Origin: Crambe crambe
Lineage: Eukaryota; Porifera; Demospongiae; Poecilosclerida; Crambeidae
Length of the DNA stretch: 64,000 nucleotides
Assembly (NCBI GenBank): GCA_963924555.1
Contig: OZ004594.1
Span: 558,001 to 622,000 of the forward strand
Direction: 5' to 3'
Of the stretch, positions 38,588 to 48,842 are shown in pieces. The translations under genes and the position numbers were made by a program. Every line of letters begins with the position of its first letter. Within the stretch, counting starts at the first letter, position 1. The notes beneath the pieces are model-generated. The model was not told the origin of the DNA, did no database searches, and worked only from the letters and a program-made list of their open reading frames with translations.

Positions 38588-41500
38588 ATGTGGCCTAATC
38601 TTCCCTTAAAAGAGCGTATTTTCAAGTCTTCTGGTGCGAAACATTCTTACACATGTACCTCCACCGAAAGACCAACTAAATATAAGACTTACAGTTGTGA
38701 AAAACTTCAAAGAGCACTTCATGCAGTAGCATCCAGTGATATAAGTGTTCGTCGTGCAGCTGAGGAATACGGGATTCCAAGATCTACACTCTGGGATCAT
38801 GCCTCTGGTCGTGTAACTGGCTTACGTAGCGGTCCACCGACCTACTTAACAGAAGAAGAAGAGAGGGAACTGGAGATGTTTCTTGTTGGATGTGCAAAGG
38901 TTGGTTTCCCACGGTCACGTCAAGATGTAATGGAAATTGTGAGTAACAAGCTTGGTCATCAAGTGTCGAATGGTTGGTGGGACAATTTTTGTAGGAGACA
39001 CCCCAATCTAACTTTGAGAGTTGGTGCTCCACTCTCCAAGGCCAGGGCCATGGCTGCAGATCCAGGATCACTTCGTGAATATTTTGATGTTCTTGAAGAT
39101 ACACTCACAAAAAATAATTTGATGGATAAACCAAATTTAATTTTTAATATGGACGAATCAGGCTTTCCACTAAGTCCTAAAGCAATTAAAGGAATCTACA
39201 GCTGCGATGAGAGACATCCTGTTACAGTTACCTCTGGAGACAAGACTCAAATAACTGTTGTTGCCTGTGTTAGTGCTGCAGGTTATTGTATTCCCCCTAT
39301 GATCATTTGGGACAGGAAGAACCTTGCCCATGATTTAACAATAGGAGAAGTACCAGGTACTGTGTATGGACTTTCTATGAAAGGATGGATCGACCAAGGC
39401 TTGTTTAACGAGTGGTTTATAAAGCATTTCTTGAAGTATGCACCAAGTACACGACCTTTACTTCTTATATTTGATGGCCATTCGTCGCACTATTGCCCTG
39501 AAACTATAAGTTTAGCAGCAAAGCAAGAGGTCTTGCTATTCACACTACCTCCGAATACAACCAATCTTACGCAGCCATTGGACAAGGGATGTTTTGGTCC
39601 CTTAAAAGCAGCCTGGAGAAAAGCATGCCACCAGTTTATAATGGCACACCCAGGACAAGTCGTCACACGGTACAATTTTGCTACACTTTTTAATGAAGCT
39701 TGGATGAACTCGATGTCAGTAAAAAATATTACTGCTGGCTTCAAAACGACTGGTATAGTGCCGTTCAATCCAAGTGCTCTCGAATTAGTATCAGAATCAC
39801 AAGAGCCAACACTGACCACGTCTTCAAATCTTGCCTATATACCATTTTATAGTCCATGCCATAAATGTGCACAAAGACGTCCTTTCCTGGATTCGTATTC
39901 AGCCAATGAGGATGATGGTTTAGAAGGTTCGATTATGATGCCCGAGTTTGAAGAGAAAGAAGGAAGTGCTAGTGTTGAGAATATTGTGGTATTAGCTGAA
40001 AGATCAAAAAGTTTCATGAATCTCCAGGTCCCTTCTCCAATTTATAAAACTAAAATGCATCAGCCAAAGAAATCCAGTCGGGTTTTGACCAGTGAAGAAA
40101 ATTTAAGGCTATTAAAGGAAAAGGAAAAAAAGAAGACAGAAGAAGCTGAGAAAAAGAGAAAGAAGAAGGAAGAACAAGATAAGAAAAGGGAAGAAAATGC
40201 AAAGAAAAAGAAGAAGAAAGAAGAGGATGCAAAGAAAAAAGATCAGACAGAAAAGGAGGCAGATGCAATTGTTCGAAGCAAATTAGATTGTCCAGATTTT
40301 ACTGAGGAAGAGCTCATTTTGTTCAAGCAGCGGTATGACAATGGTTATGACTTGCTACATGATGAAAGATACAATTTGTGGGTGAAACTGAAAATTATAG
40401 AAGATACCAGTACAGGCAAGTTCAATTAGAGAGCTTTACTCATGTTTCATGTGACTACTAACACAGCTGCAGGGTTTTATTTAACCTGTTTTGATAAGGT
40501 CTAGACTACACCATGGATAGTGTCATAATTGTCATTTCTCACCCTTTTTTTGTGTAGCTAGAGCTATATATCTAACTAGTGATGTTACTATACAGGACAA
40601 CCAACAAAGAACTCGAGCCAAAAGGAACAATTACAATTAAAGGAGCAGAGGAAGCTTGGACGTGAACTAAAGGCAGTGGAGAGAAAAAAGAAAAATATAG
40701 CTGGCAAAACTAGGGAAAGTGTAGCACCTGCAGTGACTTGTAAGTGGCTTGAAGCTATACTATAATCATTGCACTCTATAATTTGACTAACATAGCTCCT
40801 GGGCATGTGTTCACTGAACTAGAATTAGCTCTATTTGAGAGTCGATTTGAAGAGGGGTACGATATCAATACTGATACTCGTTACAATGCCTGGTTAAGTA
40901 AGTGCAAAAATATTTTTAAAATTTCATAATTATCTTTTCACTATTCAGAAGTCAGAACCGATCAGCGTGAAAGTATGCAACCTGTTTACTCCAAATATAT
41001 AATATAATACTGTATGATTCATTTTTCCCAGAAACATTTCTGGAGTCTACATTTACAAGCAGCACACCAGCCCCCCCTACTACCCAACCCCTTGGTCGTG
41101 GTAAGCGTGTGATGATGAGGGGAGCTGGATCTCTCAGTGACAAAGGCAAGAGTCTAATCTACATACTTGTAATTTCAGTCTGTACGTAATTCTCTGATTC
41201 TAAATAGTACCCCCTGCCAAACCCCGTGGAAGTCGTGGTACCCAAAACAGAGAGATTGATGGATCAGTCACAGAGGAAGAAGATAAAGAAGAAGCAGCAA
41301 TCGGTAACCAGTCACACACTTTTAAATGATTACGTTTATTTTTACTTTTCACTTTAGTACCCCCCTCTGGCCATGGTAAGCGTGTGACAAGGAGAGCTGC
41401 ATCTCTCAAAGGTAAAATAAAAAGTATGTGTAAAGGCAAGAGTTGTCTAAATAGTAGTGCCCCCATGTAGGTCATGGTGCACAAAGCAAAGAGACCAATC

Positions 41501-42061
41501 CCAAATCCTCAGCTGGCCGTGGCAAGTGTATGAGGGGAGCTGCATCTCTCAAAGGTAAGGCAAAATCTGATCTACACTTGTAATTCTCAGTACAACTTTA
41601 AATAGTGCCCCCTGCCAAACCCCATGGAGGTCATGGTACCCAAATCAGAGAGACTAATCTATTAGTCACAGAGGGAGAGGATGAAGAAGAAGCAGCAATT
41701 GGTAAGCAGTTACACACTTGTGTGAGTGTGAAAAATGGCCCCCCCCCCTCCCTCCCTATAGTCATGGTAAGCATGTGGTAATGAGGGGAGCTGCACCTCT
41801 CAATCTATGTTATGCACTTCTAAATAGTGCCCCCTACTAAAACTTGTGGAAGTCAAGTTAATTGGTAGTGGTCCTTTTTCTGTAGGAAGTGATATCGAGA
41901 TTACAGTCAGCAGCAAGTGCTCTGAAAGAAAGTGTGCCCACCCTAGAGCAAGAACATGGGTGCAATGTGGATTATGCAGTAGATGGTGGCACTGCATGTG
42001 TACAAAACTTACAAGAGCTAAGGCTCAAGAATGCAACTTTATTTGTTCTGTTTGTAGCTAG
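38588..42061 (+). CDS. pogo/jerky-type transposase, multi-exon, with repeated C-terminal cassettes and a PHD finger
   Basis: The main exon (38588 to about 40416; unspliced it runs to a stop at 40429, 613 codons) encodes a psq-type helix-turn-helix (about 35-75, with VRRAAEEYGIPRSTLWDH). A CENP-B-like second DNA-binding region and a DDE_1 catalytic core follow: NMDESGF, LLIFDGHSSHY and TQPLDKGCFGPLK supply the three acidic residues. After a Lys/Glu coiled coil comes FTEEELILFKQRYDNGYDLL. A GC-AG donor (ACAGGCAAGT) then allows splicing to 40595, and further exons continue in phase 1. They encode a second copy of the small domain (FTELELALFESRFEEGYDIN), basic cassettes (PLGRGKRVMMRG, GHGKRVTRR, GRGKCMRG) alternating with acidic VPPAKPxG...EEAAI cassettes, and a PHD finger (about 41886-42061; CSERKC, WVQCGLC, WHCMC, CNFICSVC). 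The core is intact. The extension is read by eye. Confidence 0.85.
41030..41830 (+). repeat. Tandem exon duplications in the transposase 3' part
   Basis: Two exon types recur. One contains TGCCAAACCCC(G/A)TGGAG and TCACAGAGG(A/G) and ends GAAGAAGCAGCAAT (41209-41303 and 41609-41702). The other contains GG(C/T)(C/A)(G/A)TGG(T/C)AAG and GCTGCATCTCTCAAAG (about 41090, 41360, 41510, and a decayed copy at 41760). Surrounding intron sequence is also similar, so whole exon-intron units were copied. Confidence 0.85.
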
Positions 42062-42871
42062 CCGAGTATATTTCAATCTATATATTATTTGCTCTGATAC
42101 TGTCAAGCCTGTTTGTGAATTGCCTGTGTTTACCCTGATTGTGCTGTGTATGCCCCATGTTTACCTGCATATACCCATCTGTTTAGCTCCAAAAATTGCA
42201 TAGGATACTGGAAGTGTATGTTTTACTGTGTAAACTCGCCACCAGTATACTAGGTCCTAAATCAAGCCTTACCTCAGTAAAAAAAATAATTTTGGACCAC
42301 TGAATAAGAGCCTCAAGAGTACTAATGCTACTCGAAATCCGTGACCCAGTACAGAGGTCTCGACCTCCACCCCCGTGCTTAGGAGCCAAAGGGGAAGTGG
42401 TAGTGGTACTGTGTACAGGAGCTTGTGCCAAGGCAAAGTAGCCAACTCACCATGCACAACATGCCTTATGTTACGTCTTCTTGATAATCGTAATACAAAT
42501 TCGGATGTCCGACTACGTAAGAACTAATTGAGTGCTACTGGGAAGGTCAAAGTTGTTTTTCTCACTGTAAAGTGATTAAAAATAATGTAGTGTAATGTTT
42601 TCTCACATTATTTGTGACAAGGATACTAGGAAGCAAGATTTTCGTTAGGCGTTCGAACATCAAGGTATGCGTACGAAAATAGATTTATTTCGGACTCTCT
42701 ACAATTGGCTACTGCGACGGTAGTTCTGAAGCATAGCTACTCATTTTAGGAAGAAATATTAGACACTCCTACTACTATAATTTCATACTTCAACCATATT
42801 CAGTGGAGTTGTATGGACTAAAATACGGCGTCCGATTATAGGTGGCGTCTGATAATTGGTGTGTCACTCTA

Positions 42872-43033
42872 ACCACGGCGGTTATCGCCTTACCGCTAAC
42901 TAAGTGGTGGTCAATTAGCGCGCACCGGAATTTGGGTGCACTCAGAACAAAACGCTCTACGGGAGTTGACCAGACCCTTTCTTTCCCCCGCCCCCAAGAA
43001 AAAGGAAAGAATTGGGTCTGGCTACGCGAGACT
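42872..43033. repeat. Right terminal inverted repeat of the RecQ-bearing element (outer part)
   Basis: It is the reverse complement of 36317-36488 with only a few mismatches. It contains CCACGGCGGTTATCGCCTTA, GGTGGTCAATTAGCGCGCAC and the CCAGACCC...GGGTCTGG sub-terminal palindrome. Confidence 0.95.
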
Positions 43034-43144
43034 AGGCTGAACTCTCTGTCTCCACAGCCACCCTTGAGTTTTGCTTTTTGCTCTTTGCTTCATTTTACTT
43101 TATTTGCGCCTTTACACATGTCACCCTGTGTTTATTTCTTTCAC

Positions 43145-43187
43145 GCATGCGCAAAATAATAACATGGAATGTCTTTCACGCATGCGC
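43145..43187. promoter_or_regulatory. Two CACGCATGCGCAA motifs upstream of dispanin B
   Basis: TTTCACGCATGCGCAA occurs at 43141 and again at 43176, about 90-130 bp before the ATG at 43272. A degenerate version (TTTCACGCATGAGCAA) lies about 85 bp before dispanin C (ATG 44874). Conservation between paralogous promoters supports a regulatory role. Confidence 0.55.
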
Positions 43188-43271
43188 AATGGAGTTATTA
43201 TTCCCCTTCGATCTCGATCTTATGCTCAGCTCCTGCCAGATTAGCTAGCCAACGACTTCACAAATATCATT

Positions 43272-44554
43272 ATGGAGTATAAAGGTTAGATATGAGTGTA
43301 GCTATTAACAACAGAGATAAGAGGGGTGATTTTAATTGAGGGGGAATGCTATATCATGTCATTGTATTAATATTAGTACTATTATTATTATTCATTGTGT
43401 TTCCAGAGATGAATGATGTAGCTGGATCACCTCCACCTAACCCTGAGACCTCGTACCCAGAGCCTATGTATGAGGCTAACTCTGAGGATGCTTCAAAGCC
43501 CTACAATCCTTCAAATCCTCACCCACCTCCTCCCTATGGCTACTCACAGACCCCATCTGTGACCTCCTATGCACCAGCACCCCCAGTATTTCAACAGCAG
43601 TCCACCAACGTGAGTAGATTCCATCTAATAAATGATTCTGAGTCTCTTTGGCCTTCAGATAGCAAAATGATGGTAGCTGAATTCAATACAGAATCAGCAC
43701 CCTTTTTTGTCTATAGAATAAATAATGACACACTTGGGATTCATCCTTCGTATATCAGAGGTTGCCTCTGACTTTATTGAGAGGTTTGTCCTCTTGTTTC
43801 ATATACCAAGTTTTGACAGTAAGGAGGCACTGATTTCCACTGGTGGTAGCTATTGAATCTAGTTTAATTTCAGTGTGAAGAGTCAAATCTGTTCAGGTTT
43901 GGTATTTGAAGATACAAAATAGGAGAAGTGGTATGTCCTCCAACTTTGATAATTGATAATCGTACCTGCCAGATATGTATCTGATGATTAAGAATCTCTA
44001 GTTTGGCTTCATGACGTGTTTATGTTACAGGAAAGATTCATTGCATAACTTCAGGTCTGGATTCCAAGCTTTAAAGCAGTAGCTAGCTAGCTAATTGATC
44101 ACTTGCAAGTTATGGTTTCATCCTGTTTACTAGAATGTGGTCATAGTGCAGCAGCCTCAGACTTCTATCATCCGAGTGGATCTCACACCAGCTAACACCT
44201 ACATGGTTTTGACTCTCGTGTTGATGGTGCTCTGCTTCTTCCATGGGAACCTACCAGCATTTGTCTGCCTCATCCCTGCCCTCATTTGTTCTTCTTCAGT
44301 GAGTTCATTTTGCAATGCTAGAGTGTTGAATTTGTTATTACTATTATTAGGCTATGGACCGTAACAATGCAGGGGAGTACGATGCTGCCAAGCAATATGG
44401 GACCTATTCCCTGTGGTGTAACATCATTTCTATTGCATACTTTGTCCTGAGCATGATTGTAGCAGTGATTGTGGTGGCGGTCCTTGTCAGTAGGGGTTCC
44501 GCTGTCAGTTGCTGTACCTCCTACCAGCAAGATGATTACAGCTGCTCCTGTTAA
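43272..44554 (+). CDS. Dispanin/CD225-like membrane protein B
   Basis: Exon 1 is only 13 coding bases (MEYK). Exon 2 (from 43407) encodes EMNDVAGSPPPNPE and a Pro/Tyr-rich cytoplasmic region with PPPYGY and APAPPVFQQQ. After an intron, the exon at 44136-44299 carries VVIVQQPQ and the first hydrophobic segment (YMVLTLVLMVLCFFHGNLPA, FVCLIPALIC). The last exon (44352-44554) has DRNNAGEYDAAKQYG, a CD225-like intracellular loop, and the second helix (IISIAYFVLSMIVAVIVVAV), ending in a Cys/Tyr-rich tail. IFITM/dispanin proteins have this two-helix plan with an xxAGDYxGA-type loop. Palmitoylatable cysteines flank the helices. Paralogues C and D share exon structure. Confidence 0.78.
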
Positions 44555-44873
44555 CTGAGTTGAAAGGAACATCTTTCAAGCCAGATTATTATAGTAGCTA
44601 GAGACTCATATCTTCTTCAAGCAGTGTGAACAATTAATCAGATAGATTGTTTGGTGAAGATGACAGATGGTGAAACATGTTGCGAATTGCATAAATAATT
44701 ATTTATCTCCAACCAGTGTATGTGCACGTGTGTGATAAGCTACCCACCGCGCGTGCGCGTGTATGTTTATGCATTTTCACGCATGAGCAAAGCAGTTATT
44801 TTTCTGCTACGTCATCATTCTCCCCATATCGCAACTTAGTTAGCCAACTGAAGCCAACAACTTCACACTTCAC

Positions 44874-45889
44874 ATGGATTATAAAGGTTAGATATAGTTT
44901 TTGGGAGTAAAATGATAGCCTTGTAACTGTTACTATCAGTAATTAATTATAGGGGGTGGGTGGGAGGGACCAATTCTCGCCCCGATCATTATACACCTAT
45001 TCGTTGTTTTCCAGAGATGAACAATGTAGCTGGATCACCTCCACCTTACTCTGAGAATGCTTCAAAGCCCTACTACTCCCCAAATCCTCGCCCTCCTCCC
45101 CCCAGTGGCTACTCGCAGACCCCTTCACACCCACCTGTGACCCCCTATGCCCCAGCACCCCCAGTGTTTCAACAGCAGTCCACCAATGTGAGTAAGATAT
45201 GTCAAGTTAACCATCATAAGTGGTTATAATATCTTTAATCTTTGGCCTGTTGACATGACTGGTTTGTTTTCATGGCGTATTTTGGGTTATGATTATAAAA
45301 CAATAATTTGGTGGCTGTTCCACTGTGTGATGTTACTAATTATGCTGAAATACTCTTTCACTCGATCACTCATGCTTCACCTTGTTTACTTCCCCCTCAC
45401 AGAATGTGGTTGTAGTGGGGCAGCCTCAGGCTCCTCGGACCTCTGTTGTCCATGTCCATCACACACAAGCCAACACCTACATGGTTTTGACTCTCGTGTT
45501 GATGGTGCTCTGCTTCTTCCATGGGAACCTACCAGCATTTGTCTGCCTCATCCCTGCCCTCATTTGTGCTTCTTCAGTAAGTTCATTGAGACATACACAC
45601 AAGATTTTGTTTTTATCAGCACATTTTTTTTTGGCGTGTATGCTGGAATGTTTATTAGGCTTCAGACCATAACAATGCCGGAGAGTACAGTGCAGCCAAG
45701 GATTGTGGGACGTATTCCCTGTGCTGCAACATCTTTTCTATCATCTACTTTGTCCTGCTCTTCATTGCAGCGATAGTTGTGGTGGTGATCTACTTCACAG
45801 TTGGTTTCAATATCGCTATCAATACCAATTGCTGTCCCTCCTACCAGCGATATGTCCCCTATACCGGCTGCACCTGTTATGATAACTGA
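44874..45889 (+). CDS. Dispanin/CD225-like membrane protein C
   Basis: A recent tandem paralogue of B. Exon 1 is MDYK, followed by EMNNVAGSPPPYSENASKP and a shorter Pro-rich region (PPPPSGYSQTPSHPP, APAPPVFQQQSTN). The exon at 45404-45575 gives VVVVGQPQAP and a first hydrophobic segment identical to that of B (YMVLTLVLMVLCFFHGNLPA). The last exon (45660-45889) has DHNNAGEYSAAKDCGTYSLC and a second helix (FSIIYFVLLFIAAIVVVVIY), and ends with a Cys-rich tail (YTGCTCYDN). The near-identity of the first-helix exon with B contrasts with divergence elsewhere, so gene conversion is possible. Confidence 0.78.
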
Positions 45890-46080
45890 GTGGAAAGGAT
45901 CAGAACCAAAACAACTCATAAAGTACTGTTTTTTGTTTGCTACCATAGTGGCTAGAAACTTCATAATTTCAGTGGCTAGAAACTTTATAACTTCGTTGTC
46001 TTATCTTACTGCGTGAACAACTTATTGATACATGATTGTGCTTTGATATACTGATATATATAATGGGTTATGGATCATTG

Positions 46081-47251
46081 TCAATTGTCAATGTCTGGAG
46101 GACCAACAGGAATAATCAGGGTACTGGTGAGAAATAAGGCCAAGATGATGATCCCTGTTATTACCAGACAGATGTAATACACTACCATGAGAATGTTACA
46201 GAAGAGGGCCATATTCCCACAGTTCCTAGCTCCATTCAGATCACCAGCGTCATTGTGGCTTGATGCCTACACAAAAGGAATGGAAATCGAAGCTGAAAAA
46301 ATAACACTCAGAACTGTGGTCATTTTGATCAGAGAATTTAATTTCTTGCTTACCGTGAGGGCACAAATGAGGGCTGGGACCAGACACAGGAAGGCAGGTA
46401 GATTCCCGTGGATGAAGCAAATCACCATGAGGACTGTGGTGAGCGTGAGGTAAGTCTTAGCCTGAGGGACTACATGCACGGTGGTATGTGGGTAAATCCC
46501 AGGTTGACCAACCACTACCACATTCTAGAAAGCAATAGTAAATCAGCATCATCTTCTTTACATCGTGTTAGTTAACAGGGACTACACCAATCACTGTACT
46601 GGTGAAAGATGTCCTTTACATAACCCTAACTTCCATGTCATGAGACACACACACACACACACACTGTAACCCCCCAAAAGTATAATGCACACAGGTTCAA
46701 AAGAGGGAGGAAAACTGGAGGTTTACGGAGATCTACTTTGTATATGGAATTCTAGGAGAAGGGCGAATGCCCCTCCTCCTTGCAGTTGCCTGGGCCCAAA
46801 TAATAGGGACCGAGGGTGAGAGGTAATTGATCAACTCGTAACTCACAGTATTAGTTTGCTGCTGTAACATTGGTGGAGCAGGTGCATACTGGGCCCCCAT
46901 AGGTGGCTGCTGGGGATAACTAGGGATCCCTTGATACTGGGGTGCTGGAGGGTGTGCTGCCTGCTGGGGCTGGTAAGAGGTATGATCTGGACGGCCGTAC
47001 ACTGGATTGTAGGGAGGCTGTTTTCCGGCATTTTGGCCCTGTTGGGGAGGAAGTCCCTGAGGCGCTTCGTATTCGTAAGCAGGTGGCAGGGAATGAAGTG
47101 ATTCGGGATGGGATGAAGGCAGTTGGTTAGCTTCTGGGTAGCCAGTTGTGGATTGGTATCCAACTGTGGACTGGTAGCCAGGTTGATTTACAGCTACGTC
47201 AGACCCAGGGATCGCACCGTAACCTCTAGAAGTAGGACCTCCAGATGCCAT
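46081..47251 (-). CDS. Dispanin/CD225-like membrane protein D
   Basis: Minus-strand member. Exon 1 (47251 to about 46848) encodes MASGGPTSRGYGAIPGSDVA, YQST repeats and a Pro/Gln/Tyr-rich region ending APAPPMLQQQTNT. Exon 2 (about 46525-46355) gives VVVVGQPGIYPHTTV and helix one (YLTLTTVLMVICFIHGNLPA). The last exon (about 46268-46081) has SHNDAGDLNGARNCGNMALF, the CD225 loop, and helix two (ILMVVYYICLVITGIIILAL), ending VGPPDIDN. The exon phases match B and C. Confidence 0.78.
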
Positions 47252-48029
47252 CTTCTTTCAGCTCTGATTTCCACATGTGCACATGCGCACCCCGCACGAC
47301 AATTTGCAGGAAATTGAGACCCTTAATCAGATTCTGACGATAAGGCCAAACCAACCTGTTTCTCATCAGCTCCTTCATTGATTTTTGCCAAAATTGAAAA
47401 ACACAAACAAAACTTTTTCTCAGTCTAATCATAAATAGAGACTCATTGTGAGTAATTTGTGACAGCTGCTTAAGTTAGGCAACAAAAAAATGCTCTTTTT
47501 AATGGCACACACACTAGCTAGTTAGCAGCTTTATGTAGACCAAGTTAGCTAGGCTGGCTAGCTATTAAAATAATCTGGCTACATTACTCTGTGCAGCTGG
47601 AAAGTCCTCGTATTTTTGTTTTTGTTTTCGCATGCAGCATTGGATTTTTCATATTTTTGTGATAAGAAACAGGAAATTTAATTGGTCTGGCCTAACAAAA
47701 ATCTTGCAACATTCACACGGGAAAGAACCATACTAATATTCTGGAGACTTAACATTGACTTTAGCATCAAGTTGCAGCTTTAATAGGTGTATTAGTAGTA
47801 CAGAAGATTTTTTTTAAGCATCCTGCGCTACTACAATGTTATCAGGTTACCACATTATTCCCTGATATGAAAGTTAGTTTTGTGGGCTGGCGTTGGAACC
47901 AGAGCAGCAGATGATAATGTTGCTAGATATTTTTTAGGAAGAAAGTAACTTTATACACCAGTCTCAGGCTGAATGCTTGATAGTAAGTGTATTTCAAAGC
48001 TGAATGGTTTAAGTTTATGAATCTGTTAA
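47252..48029. other. Spacer, no gene seen
   Basis: AT-rich sequence upstream of dispanin D. No supported exon and no clear repeat apart from scattered TAGCTAGC. Confidence 0.5.
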
Positions 48030-48039
48030 TGGTCAGATA

Positions 48040-48500
48040 TTAGCTCTGAGATATAAAATGAAGGAGATCACCACAACTGTCTGGCAGATGTAAAACGATA
48101 TCACGAAATTGTTGCAGAAGAGGGCTGAGTTCTCGTACGTAGTCCCAGGCTCTGTCCACATCACCAACATCATAATAGTCTGATGCCTGCACATGAAATT
48201 TGAAAATATGGATAAAATCCAGATTTTAGCATACAAACTGGATTTTATGGATGATACACACAAACATTCGGTAGTCTGGGGTAGCGGCTATGCCAGATTA
48301 AACATTTGGTGTATTCAGTTACCTTGAGGTCATAAATGAGGGCTGGGACTAGACACAGGAAGGCATCTCCCCTGGATGAAGCAAATCACCATCAGGACTG
48401 TGCGGTGAGAGTGAAGTAAGTCCTAGCCCTAGCCTGAGGGGCTACATGCGCAACGGTATGCGGGCGAGTCCAGGTTCCCCAACCACTACCACATTCTAGA
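48040..48500 (-). pseudogene. Dispanin-like pseudogene E
   Basis: A decayed copy of the two membrane exons of gene D. The upstream part (48500 to about 48325) reads NVVVVGEPG, then loses frame before QARARTYFTL and again within the first helix (a deletion around the HGNLPA equivalent). The downstream part (about 48186-48045) begins ASDYYDVGDVDRAWDYV and needs a frame change to continue as ENSALFCNNFVISFYICQ. Several independent frame breaks and no recognisable Pro-rich first exon mean that it is not functional. Confidence 0.7.
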
Positions 48501-48842
48501 GAGCATTCTAGAGAGATATATAAGAGATCCACAGTAGGTTGCAGGGCTGTGGAAACTGCCCAAAACCATAGAACCCTGCCGGGGATGAAAGTTCCCCAGC
48601 CCCTTGGGCCTTGGCTCATGCTCTTGGGACCTAGTTAGCTAGGAAAATTCATGATTCTCACAGTAGCTATTGACCACAGGCCCGCTTTTTTCGCAGGGCG
48701 GTGGCCTGGGTACGAGGCTATGGCCATTTTCAGACGCCATCGACTTTTTTTTGCAGAAGCTAGCTAGCTACAAATTACAATGCTACAAGCAATAATATCT
48801 ACAGCGTTCAGAAGTCAATTAGTAAATTCTTAAATTCTTTCT
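48501..48842. other. Spacer, no gene seen
   Basis: Short AT-rich interval between the pseudogene and gene F with no supported coding sequence. Confidence 0.5.

Larger units (their letters stand above)
37500..42869 (+). mobile_element. pogo-group Tc1/mariner-like transposon with TA target duplication
   Basis: Ends: GAGTGAGACACCAATTATCA at 37500 and, reverse-complemented, GAGTGACACACCAATTATCA ending at 42869. TA lies on both sides (37498-37499 and 42870-42871). Inverted repeats are about 270 bp (to about 37775 and from about 42595), diverged but clearly collinear. It encodes a pogo/jerky-type transposase. Internal features are a GCATGCGC motif at 37884-37891, a hairpin at 38285-38470, and a chain of C-terminal exons ending with a PHD finger. 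It is inserted in the right terminal repeat of the RecQ-bearing element; comparison with the intact left repeat confirms an insertion at one TA. Confidence 0.93.
36316..43034. mobile_element. TIR DNA transposon carrying a RecQ-like helicase fragment; hosts a nested pogo element
   Basis: The left end TAGTCTCGCGTAGCCAGACC at 36316 is matched by its reverse complement ending at 43034. The inverted repeats run about 195 bp and contain TTGGGGGCGGGGGAAAG and CCGGTGCGCGCTAATTGACC. The element is flanked by GGCTGAACT on both sides (36307-36315 and 43035-43043), a perfect 9-bp target duplication. The right repeat is split by the pogo insertion: the sequence continues from 42871 back to 37499, where ACTTTAATAAGATTCAT matches the inner part of the left repeat. 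Without the nested element it would be about 1.35 kb and includes the truncated helicase and a short plus-strand frame. The termini and duplication length match the 575-bp element at 17091. Confidence 0.88.
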
